DNA of 6,289 nucleotides from Alphaproteobacteria bacterium. Lineage in GTDB: Bacteria; Pseudomonadota; Alphaproteobacteria; Rhizobiales; Aestuariivirgaceae. The notes beneath the pieces are model-generated. The model worked only from the letters and a program-made list of their open reading frames with translations, was not told the origin of the DNA and searched no databases. The DNA lies in the NCBI GenBank assembly GCA_020441605.1, contig JAGRLX010000193.1:1-6289 (forward strand). Reading direction: 5' to 3'. Below, one piece after another: positions 1-6,244 of this stretch (positions are counted from its first letter, which is position 1; each line of letters begins with the position of its first letter). A program made the position numbers and the translations under genes.

Positions 1-858
1 CCCGCCAAGGCCGAGGTGCGGTTTCGCGACGGCGGTCTGGTACGCGGCCTGATCGTCAGCGCAATCCGCGCCGCCCTTGCCGGCCGCAGCCAGCAGGCCG
101 ACACCGGCCTGTCCGAGGCCGCTACCGCCAGCTTCCGCGCTGGTACCACGCCGTCACGGCCGGGCTGGGATTATTCGGCCACTGCCCCGCGGCCGCCGGG
201 ACTTGCCGAGGCTCAGCATGCCTTTGCCATGAACATGCCGCCCGCCGCCCCGCCGCAGGTCACCACGGCCGATGCAGACTATCCGCTGGGGCAGGCCCGG
301 GCCCAGATCCACGACAATTATATCGTCGCCCAGACCCGTGACGGACTGGTTCTCGTCGACCAGCATGCCGCCCATGAACGGCTGGTCTACGAGCGGCTCA
401 AACGCGAGCGGGCCGGCCAGGGCGTTCTCACCCAGCCGCTGCTCGTGCCGCAAGTGGTCGATCTCGATCCGGTTCTGGTGGAGCGGCTGGTCGCCGCATC
501 CGACCTCCTCGCCCAGTCGGGTCTGGTCTGCGAGGCCTTCGGCGAGGGCGCTGTAATTCTCCGCGAAGTACCCGCAGCACTGGCTGGCGGCGATATTGAC
601 GGCATCGTGCGCGACATCGCCGACGAACTCGCCGAGCAGGGAACCAGCGGCACGGTGGACGCCCGTCTCAATCATATCCTCGCCACCATGGCCTGCCACC
701 ATTCCGTAAGGTCCGGCCGCAAGTTGCGCGCCGAAGAAATGGACGCCTTGCTCCGCGAGATGGAGGCGACCCCGAATTCCGGGCAATGCAATCACGGCCG
801 TCCGACCTTCATCGAACTGCGCCTGGCCGACATCGAGAAGCTTTTCGGACGGCGGTGA
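1..858 (+). CDS. mutL: DNA mismatch repair endonuclease MutL, C-terminal part (5' end outside window)
   Basis: MutL couples mismatch recognition by MutS to strand incision. The reading frame is open from base 1 and begins PAKAEVRFRD, the conserved end of the N-terminal ATPase/transducer domain, so the true start lies upstream and about half of a roughly 600-residue protein is missing. Visible residues 1-285: end of the N-terminal domain (about 1-25), a Pro/Ala-rich linker of low conservation (about 30-95), then the C-terminal dimerisation/endonuclease domain. The endonuclease motif DQHA(X)2E(X)4E is intact at 120-131 (DQHAAHERLVYE). The other metal-site elements are also present: ACHHSVRSG near 231-239, QCNHGRP near 262-268 and the terminal LFGRR. 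These are the hallmarks of nicking MutL proteins from bacteria without MutH (family knowledge), so an active nuclease is inferred. The gene is convergent with the racemase-like gene, 61 bases away. Identification is secure. Confidence 0.97.
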   Translation, partial: PAKAEVRFRDGGLVRGLIVSAIRAALAGRSQQADTGLSEAATASFRAGTTPSRPGWDYSATAPRPPGLAEAQHAFAMNMPPAAPPQVTTADADYPLGQARAQIHDNYIVAQTRDGLVLVDQHAAHERLVYERLKRERAGQGVLTQPLLVPQVVDLDPVLVERLVAASDLLAQSGLVCEAFGEGAVILREVPAALAGGDIDGIVRDIADELAEQGTSGTVDARLNHILATMACHHSVRSGRKLRAEEMDALLREMEATPNSGQCNHGRPTFIELRLADIEKLFGRR

Positions 859-919
859 ACCGCTGGTGAGGGCTTTGCGGGCTTGGCGCCGCGGTGGCAG
901 CGCCGGTCCAAGGCAGTAT

Positions 920-2020
920 TTACAGACCTGTTGCGCGGTACGCGGCGGCAGACAGCCAGTCCGGATTGATCTCCACCCCCCAGCCCGGCGCCTCGGGAAT
1001 GGTCGCCTTGCCGTCCTCGATCCGGTAGGGATCGCCTCGGAAAAGTCCATACTGCCACGGGTAGTAGTCTTCTTCCTCGATCGAAAACTCAAGATATTTG
1101 CCGGCATTGGGAATGGCGCCCAGCAAGTGCATGGTGCACATGGTCACCAGCGACAGATTGGCCGCATGGGGCGTTACCGGCAAACCCGCGGCCGCGGCCA
1201 TCCGGCATACTTCGAGAGTGCGGGTAATGCCGCCGAGATACATGATATCGGGCTGCACGATGTCGACGGCCCGCATGCCGATCATCGTCTTCCATGCACT
1301 GAATTCGCAATCCTGTTCGCCACCCGTGACATCGATGTAGAGCGCATCCGCCACCTCCTTGGTCTGTTCGAACTCCCAATAGGGGCAAGGCTCCTCGAAA
1401 TGGCCGATGCCTTCATCCTCCAGCAGGCGACCGACTTCGATGGCCCGCTGCGGTGAATAGCAGGAATTGGCATCGACCAGCTTGGCGATACCTTCGCCCA
1501 AGGCCCGCGCGACGGTCGGTACGATCACCTCGGTCCGTCCCGGCCACTCGTCCCGGTCGCGGCCGCACTCGGCGCCCACCCGCCACTTGAAGGCGTCGAA
1601 GCCCTTGCCGTCGCGCAGCTTCAGGAAGCGCCGGGCCTCGTCCTCGGGCGTGATGTCGCGCTTCATCGACGAGGCATAGGCGCGGAGCTTGCCCGGCTTG
1701 CCGCCCAGCAGTTCAACCACCGGCTTGCCTTCGATCTTGCCGCGGAGATCCCAGAGTGCGGTGTCCAGGCCCGTCGTGGCTCGGCGCAGATAGGAACCGG
1801 GATACTTGTGTTCGCGCTCGTTGATGAGTTGCAGCGTATCGGAAAAATCCAGAGCGTCGGTACCGATGGCGTGGCGGGCGACCTGGCGGTGGAATATCTC
1901 GCAGGTGATATCGGCATTATAGGTCGAGACCTGACCCCAGCCCTGATCGCCAGTATCGGCCGTGACCCGCACGAAGCCGACGAATTCGGTACAGAAAGTT
2001 TCGAGCTTGATGATCTTCAT
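920..2020 (-). CDS. Enolase-superfamily enzyme, mandelate racemase/muconate lactonizing type (probable sugar-acid dehydratase or racemase)
   Basis: This is a 366-residue cytosolic enzyme, a normal length for the family. Superfamily members abstract the proton alpha to a carboxylate and stabilise the enolate on Mg2+. The N-terminal capping domain (about 1-115) includes the usual TGLDTALWDLRGK segment at 83-95, and a TIM barrel follows. Likely Mg2+ ligands are D183 (VDANS), E209 (HFEEP) and E235 (GGEQ). The His-Asp dyad of the mandelate racemase subgroup is visible as D258 (VQPDIMYLGG) and H285 (VTPHAAN), with E311 as the probable late acid. The usual Lys-x-Lys on the second barrel strand reads K145-W-R147, so the position of the second lysine is Arg. 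The start at 2020 is chosen because MKIIKLETF is the normal family N-terminus; the open frame continues upstream into rsmD but that part does not look like protein. The ribosome site is weak (GGGAAA). It lies 34 bases after rsmD, so co-transcription is likely. The substrate is unknown; sugar-acid dehydratase is a guess from the subgroup. Confidence 0.92.
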   Translation of the reverse strand: MKIIKLETFCTEFVGFVRVTADTGDQGWGQVSTYNADITCEIFHRQVARHAIGTDALDFSDTLQLINEREHKYPGSYLRRATTGLDTALWDLRGKIEGKPVVELLGGKPGKLRAYASSMKRDITPEDEARRFLKLRDGKGFDAFKWRVGAECGRDRDEWPGRTEVIVPTVARALGEGIAKLVDANSCYSPQRAIEVGRLLEDEGIGHFEEPCPYWEFEQTKEVADALYIDVTGGEQDCEFSAWKTMIGMRAVDIVQPDIMYLGGITRTLEVCRMAAAAGLPVTPHAANLSLVTMCTMHLLGAIPNAGKYLEFSIEEEDYYPWQYGLFRGDPYRIEDGKATIPEAPGWGVEINPDWLSAAAYRATGL

Positions 2021-2054
2021 GGTGTTTCCCGTGTTTCGATCTCGAATGTCTGAA

Positions 2055-2654
2055 TTAGCATGTGGCTGTGGCCTCGTCTGCCGTACCGTCGACCGTCCCA
2101 TTGTGCCGGTAGAAGCAGACCTGGGTATCGCCATATTCCCGGCGGTCCACCAGGCTCAGACCCACGACTGGCGCGATGACCGCATTGGCTGTTTCTTCCA
2201 GCACAACGACGGCGCCGGGACTGAGCCAGCCGCCCTCCACCAGGGACCGCAGCGCCGCTTCGCCCTGGCCCTGGCCATAGGGCGGGTCGGCAAAGACCAG
2301 ATCGAAGCGCGGCTGGGGCGCACAGGGCCCCAGCCGCGTCGCATCCCGGCGCCAGATCTTGCACAGGCCGATCACGCCGAGGGTATCGGCGTTGCGTCGG
2401 ATGACCCCGCGGGCCGCGCTGCTTTCGTCCACGAACTGACAAAAGCGTGCGCCACGCGACAATGCTTCAAGTCCGAGCGCACCGGTTCCGGCGAAGATAT
2501 CCATGACTCTCGCATTCTCGATCGAGAATTCGGCGATGCCGTGACCAAGGATGTTAAAGATCGATTCCCGCACCCGGTCGGACGTGGGCCGGGTTCCGCT
2601 GCCCGGTGGGCTCGAAAGACCATGTCCCTTGAATTTGCCGCCGACGATACGCAT
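2055..2654 (-). CDS. rsmD: 16S rRNA (guanine(966)-N(2))-methyltransferase RsmD
   Basis: RsmD uses S-adenosylmethionine to methylate N2 of G966 in 16S rRNA on the small ribosomal subunit. The 199-residue product is full length for the family. It starts with the typical MRIVGGKFKG, followed by TRPTSDRVRES at 21-31, the SAM-binding motif I DIFAGTGALG at 52-61, and the catalytic DPPY motif at 123-126. The start at 2654 is set by this N-terminus; upstream codons in the same frame (to 2717) run into the divergent tadA gene and look non-coding. An AGGAG ribosome site lies 12 bases before the start. The gene is divergent from tadA and upstream of the enolase-superfamily gene on the same strand. The last 12 residues or so (after RHNGTVDG) are a poorly conserved tail. 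No sign of damage. Confidence 0.96.
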   Translation of the reverse strand: MRIVGGKFKGHGLSSPPGSGTRPTSDRVRESIFNILGHGIAEFSIENARVMDIFAGTGALGLEALSRGARFCQFVDESSAARGVIRRNADTLGVIGLCKIWRRDATRLGPCAPQPRFDLVFADPPYGQGQGEAALRSLVEGGWLSPGAVVVLEETANAVIAPVVGLSLVDRREYGDTQVCFYRHNGTVDGTADEATATC

Positions 2655-2666
2655 CCCTTGACCTTG

Positions 2667-2671
2667 CTCCT
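2667..2671 (-). promoter_or_regulatory. Probable ribosome binding site of rsmD
   Basis: The minus strand reads AGGAG twelve bases before the ATG at 2654. The spacing is long, and a second purine run (AAGGG) abuts the start codon. It occupies much of the 38-base gap to tadA. Confidence 0.45.
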
Positions 2672-2692
2672 GTGAATGCATCATGTGGCACG

Positions 2693-3148
2693 ATGCCATT
2701 GAAACTGCCAGAGCCAATGACGCTCGCGTTCGCCGAAGCCGAGGCCGCCGCCAAGCGGGGCGAAGTCCCGGTCGGGGCCGTGATCGTCAACCGGGACGGT
2801 CAGATCATCGCGAGCGCCGGTAACCGGACGGTCGAATGGAAGGACCCGACGGCCCATGCCGAAATACTGGCAATCCGCGCTGCGGCGAGCACGCTCACGT
2901 CCGAAAGGCTGACTGGCTGCGATCTTTATGTAACCCTGGAACCCTGTGCCATGTGTGCGGCGGCCGCGTCGTTTGGCCGGATCAGGCGCCTCTATTATGC
3001 CGCAGCGGATGAAAAGATGGGTGCGGTCGAACACGGTCCGCGATTCTTCAGCCAGCCGACCTGTCATCACCGGCCGGATGTCTACAGCGGCATCGGCGAG
3101 GGCAGGGCCAGGGCCATGTTGCACAACTTTTTCAAGGATCGGCGCTAA
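2693..3148 (+). CDS. tadA: tRNA adenosine(34) deaminase TadA
   Basis: TadA deaminates adenosine 34 of tRNA-Arg(ACG) to inosine, which allows wobble decoding; it is normally essential. The 151-residue product has the cytidine-deaminase fold: EVPVGAVIV at about 24-32, the catalytic HAE (H55, E57) in DPTAHAEILAIR, and the zinc cysteines C85 and C88 in LEPCAMC. The C-terminal AVEHGPRFF...QPTCHHRP segment is the alphaproteobacterial form. The motif positions match E. coli TadA within two residues if ATG 2693 is the start, so I chose it. GTG 2672 would add seven residues and ATG 2717 would remove eight. None of the three has a recognisable Shine-Dalgarno site, so the exact start is uncertain. The stop overlaps the end of the opposing patatin gene by four bases. 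A guanine or other nucleobase deaminase is less likely, given the DPTAHAE and PCAMC context and the FFKDRR tail. Confidence 0.93.
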   Translation: MPLKLPEPMTLAFAEAEAAAKRGEVPVGAVIVNRDGQIIASAGNRTVEWKDPTAHAEILAIRAAASTLTSERLTGCDLYVTLEPCAMCAAAASFGRIRRLYYAAADEKMGAVEHGPRFFSQPTCHHRPDVYSGIGEGRARAMLHNFFKDRR

Positions 3149-3981
3149 CCGATTCTTTTCAGAAGCTTTTCCAGCTCGCGTTTGAGCATGTCCTTGGCTG
3201 GCTTTGCGGCCTCGAACAACTCCTTAGGCTTGAAGAAGTCGCCGCCCGAGAAGGCCCCGAGCGGCGGTTCGACATAGATGTCGGGCGGCGCCGCAGACCG
3301 GCGCAGCGCGGCAACCTGATGGAACATGATGAGCAGCGAGCCAATGGCCAGTTCCATGTTCGAATGATGGGCGCGCAGCGGCGGGCGCGGCCGCCCGGTC
3401 ACATCGATGGCCACCACGATATCCATGCCCTTGCGGACATGATCGAAGGGTACCGGGTTGGTCACACCGCCATCGACATAGACATGGTTGTCGATCTTGG
3501 GACCGAGAATGACGCCGGGAATGGCAATTGAAGCGGCCACCGCCTTGATCAGCGGGCCGGTGGTCAGAACACGCTCGACCATGTGGTCATAGTCGGTGGC
3601 GACGACCTTGAACGGAATGGACGTGTCTTCCAGCAACTTGGGCACCGTCTCGGGAAGCGCCAGCTCGACCAGCTTCTCGCCCTTGATGTGAAAGGAGGCG
3701 AGGCTCTTCAGCGATAGAAGATCCCTGAGCCGCGCCCGTTGCGTGCCGAAGACATAGCGGAAGGCGTCGAAACGATTGGTCAGAAGCTTTTCGGCGCGTT
3801 CGCGGACCTCCTTCGCATCGAGGCCGCTGGCATAGCCGGCACCGATTAACGCACCGATCGAACAACCGGCAATCACGGCAGGCTTGATGCCAAGTTCATC
3901 GAAGACCTCGAGCATCGGGATATGGGCCAGGCCCCGCGCGCTGCCGCCGCCCAATGCAAGGCCGATCCTGGGACTGCTCAT
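3145..3981 (-). CDS. Patatin-like phospholipase family protein
   Basis: This is a predicted serine lipid acyl hydrolase of 278 residues. All patatin signatures are present: the Gly-rich oxyanion loop LGGGSARGLAH at about 9-19, the nucleophile elbow GCSIG at about 34-38 (catalytic Ser), and the Asp of the Ser-Asp dyad in YVDGGVTNPVP near 170. It belongs to the short bacterial RssA-like/YchK-like group rather than the large outer-membrane PlpD type: there is no signal peptide, POTRA or barrel region. The C-terminus is Lys/Glu-rich and helical (KPAKDMLKRELEKLLKRIG), which could allow peripheral membrane contact (inference). The start at 3981 gives an ATGA overlap with the kinase stop and has a GGAAGG ribosome site seven bases upstream, so it is the last gene of the overlapping operon. 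The natural substrate is unknown. Confidence 0.93.
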   Translation of the reverse strand: MSSPRIGLALGGGSARGLAHIPMLEVFDELGIKPAVIAGCSIGALIGAGYASGLDAKEVRERAEKLLTNRFDAFRYVFGTQRARLRDLLSLKSLASFHIKGEKLVELALPETVPKLLEDTSIPFKVVATDYDHMVERVLTTGPLIKAVAASIAIPGVILGPKIDNHVYVDGGVTNPVPFDHVRKGMDIVVAIDVTGRPRPPLRAHHSNMELAIGSLLIMFHQVAALRRSAAPPDIYVEPPLGAFSGGDFFKPKELFEAAKPAKDMLKRELEKLLKRIG

Positions 3982-5042
3982 GCGCCTGCCTTCCGGGCGA
4001 AGGACCATGCGGTCTCGGCGAGCGGCCGCACCTGCCGTGCCATGACGGCCGCCTGGGCATTGGCGGCTGTGCCATCGCGCACCCGCCCGAGAATGCCCTG
4101 GAGGATGGCGGCAATCCGGAAGAAATTATAAGCCATGTAGATGTTGAGATCGGGGATGCCCGTGCGACCGGTGCGCTGGCAGTAAGACGCGACATAGTCT
4201 TCGAGCGGAGGAATGCCCGGATCAGTCTCGTGGCCAACAAGTGATCCAACGCCGGCTCCGGTTTCCGACACCGGCATATGCCATTGCATCAGATGATAGG
4301 TGAAATCCGCCAGAGGATCGCCGATGGTCGAAAGCTCCCAGTCGAGCACCGCGATCACCCGCGGTTCCCTGGGGTGGATGATGCAATTGTCGAGGCGGAA
4401 ATCCCCATGCACCACCGCCGCACCGGACTCCTGCGGGCAGGCATCCGGCAACCAGTCCATCAACCGGTCCATTTCAGCGACAGTCTCGGTCTGGGAGGCG
4501 CGGTATTGCTCGCTCCAGCGTCTGATCTGGCGGGCCACATAGCCCTCTGGCCTGCCGAAATCAGCCAGACCGGCCGCATTGATGTCGAACAGGTGAAGCG
4601 CCGCGATGGTTTCATTCAGCCCGGCGAAGAGGGCGGCCCGGTCCGTTGCTGCAAGGGACGGCGCATGCGGCTCCCAGAATACCCGGCCCGCGGCATGGTC
4701 CATCACGTAGAAGACGGCGCCAATGACGGTATCGTCCGTGCACAGATGATACGGCCTTGCCACCGGAAAACCCGCGGCGGCCAGCGCGGACGTGACCCGG
4801 TATTCGCGTTCGACCGCGTGAGCCGACGGCAGCAGCTTGCCGAAGGGCTTGCGGCGGAGCACATATTTCCTGTGGGGGGTGGTCAACAGATAGGTGGGAT
4901 TTGACTGGCCCCCTTTGAAGCGGGATATGGCCAGCGGTCCCTGGAAGCCGGGGATAGTCTCCTCCAGATAGGCAGCAAGCGGAGCCGCCGCGATATCGGC
5001 CTCGGTCGTTCCGCTGAAGGCATCCTGCCGGTCAATGCGCAT
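3978..5042 (-). CDS. Aminoglycoside phosphotransferase-fold kinase of the ACAD10/ACAD11/LvaA type
   Basis: This is a 354-residue small-molecule kinase. It has the Gly-rich loop FKGGQSNPTYLL at about 42-53, a probable ATP-binding Lys in the YVLRRKP segment (60-66), the catalytic loop HGDFRLDN at 212-219 (D214 as base, N219 as metal ligand) and the second metal Asp in LDWELSTIGDP (D234). The GGQSNPTY, LRRKP and DWELSTIGDPLADF strings mark the phosphotransferase branch that also forms the N-terminal domain of mammalian ACAD10/ACAD11. Bacterial LvaA belongs to this branch and phosphorylates 4-hydroxyacyl-CoA so that an acyl-CoA dehydrogenase partner can remove the group. Drug resistance is therefore an unlikely role. 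No dehydrogenase is encoded in this window. The start at 5042 overlaps the hydrolase end by 11 bases and lacks a clear ribosome site, suggesting translation by reinitiation. The fold is certain; the substrate is inferred only from the family. Confidence 0.93.
   Translation of the reverse strand: MRIDRQDAFSGTTEADIAAAPLAAYLEETIPGFQGPLAISRFKGGQSNPTYLLTTPHRKYVLRRKPFGKLLPSAHAVEREYRVTSALAAAGFPVARPYHLCTDDTVIGAVFYVMDHAAGRVFWEPHAPSLAATDRAALFAGLNETIAALHLFDINAAGLADFGRPEGYVARQIRRWSEQYRASQTETVAEMDRLMDWLPDACPQESGAAVVHGDFRLDNCIIHPREPRVIAVLDWELSTIGDPLADFTYHLMQWHMPVSETGAGVGSLVGHETDPGIPPLEDYVASYCQRTGRTGIPDLNIYMAYNFFRIAAILQGILGRVRDGTAANAQAAVMARQVRPLAETAWSFARKAGA
3989..3994 (-). promoter_or_regulatory. Ribosome binding site of the patatin gene, inside the kinase 3' end
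   Basis: The minus strand reads GGAAGG seven bases before the ATG at 3981. It supports that start over the more distant in-frame codon at 4008 and lies within the final codons of the kinase gene. Confidence 0.55.
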
Positions 5043-5934
5043 GGGCGTCGAGGAACGGCAAGAGGCGCGCCAGCGTTTCTGTCGGATTTTCCTCTGCCAT
5101 GAAATGCCCACTGTCGATGCCCGTGCCTTCGGCCGTAACGCACCACGACTTCCAGATTTCAAGGGGATCATCGAAAGTGCTTGGAATGCCGACTTTGCCC
5201 CAGAGCGCCAGTGTGGGGCAGGTGATCTTCCGTCCCGCCATATGGTCAGCCTCGTCGGCAGCAAGGTCGTAGGTTGCCCCGGCGCGGTAGTCGTTGCAGG
5301 TGGCGTGGATATGGTCCGGCGTTGCATAGTGGAGCCGGTATTCGGCCAGCGCCGCCTCGGAGAAGGCCGACAGGTCCTTGCTCTTGGTCCAGCTCGCCAG
5401 GGTATAGTCGAGATAGGCCGCGGGCGCCCGCTCGATTAGCATCTCGGGCAGGGGACGAGGCTGGGCTAGAAACAGCCAGTGGTAGGTCTTCATCGCCAGC
5501 CTGACCGTGAAACGCTGCCACATCTCATGGGTTGGCACGATGTCGAGCACAGCAAGACAGGAGACTTTGGCCGGATGATCCAGCGCCATGCGGTAGCCGA
5601 CACGGGCACCGCGGTCATGGCCCACGACCGCGTAACGGTCATGGCCCAGATGCGCCATAAGCGCCATCAGGTCTTCGGCCATGGCGCGCTTCGAATACGT
5701 CTGGTTCTGCTCGTCATTGGCCGGGCAGGATGAATAGCCATAGCCGCGGAGATCCGGCATCACGCAGGTGAAGCGTTCCATGAGGGCCGGGGCCACCCGA
5801 TGCCACATGGCATGGGTCTGGGGAAATCCATGCAGCAGCAGGAGCGGCGGGCCGGACCCTCCGACGCGGGCGAAAATCTCGACGCCGCCTGTTTGAAGCC
5901 GGTGTTCCGTGGTATGGGCAAACAACTTGCTCAT
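5032..5934 (-). CDS. Alpha/beta hydrolase, haloacetate (fluoroacetate) dehalogenase-like
   Basis: The 300-residue alpha/beta hydrolase has the layout of the DehH1/FAcD family, which cleaves the carbon-halogen bond of 2-haloacetates to give glycolate and halide. Visible residues: oxyanion loop HGFPQTH (35-41), nucleophile D107 in GHDRGAR, carboxylate-binding R108 and R111, D131 in LAVLDIVPT, halide-pocket H152 and W153 in TYHWLFLAQP, W182, Y216 in NDYRAGA, and the catalytic H277 in DSGHF. As I recall the numbering of Rhodopseudomonas RPA1163 (D110, R111, R114, D134, H155, W156, Y219, H280), every one sits exactly three residues earlier, which implies almost no insertions. An epoxide hydrolase or ester hydrolase relative is the main alternative, but the H-W-Y halide trio argues for dehalogenase. 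It follows the Dabb gene by ten bases; its GGGAGGAG ribosome site lies in the end of that gene. The activity is inferred, not shown. Confidence 0.9.
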   Translation of the reverse strand: MSKLFAHTTEHRLQTGGVEIFARVGGSGPPLLLLHGFPQTHAMWHRVAPALMERFTCVMPDLRGYGYSSCPANDEQNQTYSKRAMAEDLMALMAHLGHDRYAVVGHDRGARVGYRMALDHPAKVSCLAVLDIVPTHEMWQRFTVRLAMKTYHWLFLAQPRPLPEMLIERAPAAYLDYTLASWTKSKDLSAFSEAALAEYRLHYATPDHIHATCNDYRAGATYDLAADEADHMAGRKITCPTLALWGKVGIPSTFDDPLEIWKSWCVTAEGTGIDSGHFMAEENPTETLARLLPFLDAHAH

Positions 5935-5944
5935 GGACGGGAGA

Positions 5945-6244
5945 CTACTCCTCCCAGTCCACCACCGCCAAGCCCTCGATGCCGCCGACGGTAGCCGCGA
6001 CGATCATGGCGCCAACCTTCTGGTGCTCCGGGTGCGGAAGATAGGTGTCGCGCGCCGCGGCATTGGCGAAATCGACGATGAAGCCGTGGGTATATCCCTT
6101 CTGCAGGCCCTCGGGAGACATGTCGGCGCCGCAGGTGATGGCGAGAATGCCAGGGATCTTCTGCTGCAACGCCTTCAGGGCGGCAAATGTGCCCGCTACA
6201 TCGGCATCCGGCTTGAAACGGCACAGGACCACATGACGAATCAT
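5945..6244 (-). CDS. Dabb (stress-responsive alpha/beta barrel) domain protein
   Basis: This 99-residue single-domain protein has the dimeric ferredoxin-like Dabb fold. It begins with the hallmark MIRHVVLCRFK, and contains GADMSPEGLQKGYTHGFIV at about 39-57 and the conserved YLPHPEHQKV near 68-77, which give the family its conserved histidines. Family members are small cytosolic proteins of mostly unknown function; a few plant members are polyketide cyclases, so a ligand-binding or catalytic role on a small molecule is possible but not shown. A clean AGGGAG ribosome site lies eight bases before the ATG. It is ten bases upstream of the dehalogenase-like gene, on the same strand, and is the first complete gene of the operon in this window. 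The assignment to the domain family is firm; the function is unknown. Confidence 0.9.
   Translation of the reverse strand: MIRHVVLCRFKPDADVAGTFAALKALQQKIPGILAITCGADMSPEGLQKGYTHGFIVDFANAAARDTYLPHPEHQKVGAMIVAATVGGIEGLAVVDWEE
5948..5955 (-). promoter_or_regulatory. Ribosome binding site of the dehalogenase-like gene, inside the Dabb 3' end
   Basis: The minus strand reads GGGAGGAG, a very strong anti-Shine-Dalgarno match made of the last Glu codons of the Dabb gene. It lies 13 bases before the ATG at 5934, longer than the usual 5-9. Ribosomes finishing Dabb would cover this site, so the two genes are probably translationally coupled. Confidence 0.55.

Noticed and set aside
882..912. Possible terminator hairpin between the convergent mutL and racemase-like genes (GGCGC 885-889 with GCGCC 900-904, outer CTT/AAG)
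   Set aside because: The stem is only five pairs with a ten-base loop, the outer pairing needs a bulge, and no T-run follows on either strand.
154..1107. Long minus-strand open frame (317 codons) opposite mutL
   Set aside because: It lies wholly antisense to the certain mutL C-terminal domain and runs into the racemase-like gene; the peptide has no recognisable domain. Long antisense frames are expected at this GC content.
866..1456. Plus-strand open frame (196 codons) opposite the racemase-like gene
   Set aside because: Antisense to conserved barrel residues of a confident enzyme and without any family-like motif.
2021..2134. N-terminal extension of the racemase-like enzyme to 2134
   Set aside because: The extra 38 codons overlap the 3' end of rsmD, and the family N-terminus (MKIIKLETF) starts cleanly at 2020.
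1962..2675. Plus-strand open frame (237 codons) opposite rsmD
   Set aside because: It covers the rsmD gene on the other strand, including its DPPY and SAM motifs; the translation looks like a shadow.
4278..4904. Plus-strand open frame (208 codons) opposite the kinase
   Set aside because: Antisense to the kinase catalytic loop; no motif of its own.
3978..5042. Antibiotic resistance by the aminoglycoside phosphotransferase-fold protein
   Set aside because: The sequence signatures match the ACAD10/11 and LvaA branch rather than aminoglycoside kinases, and the operon context is metabolic.
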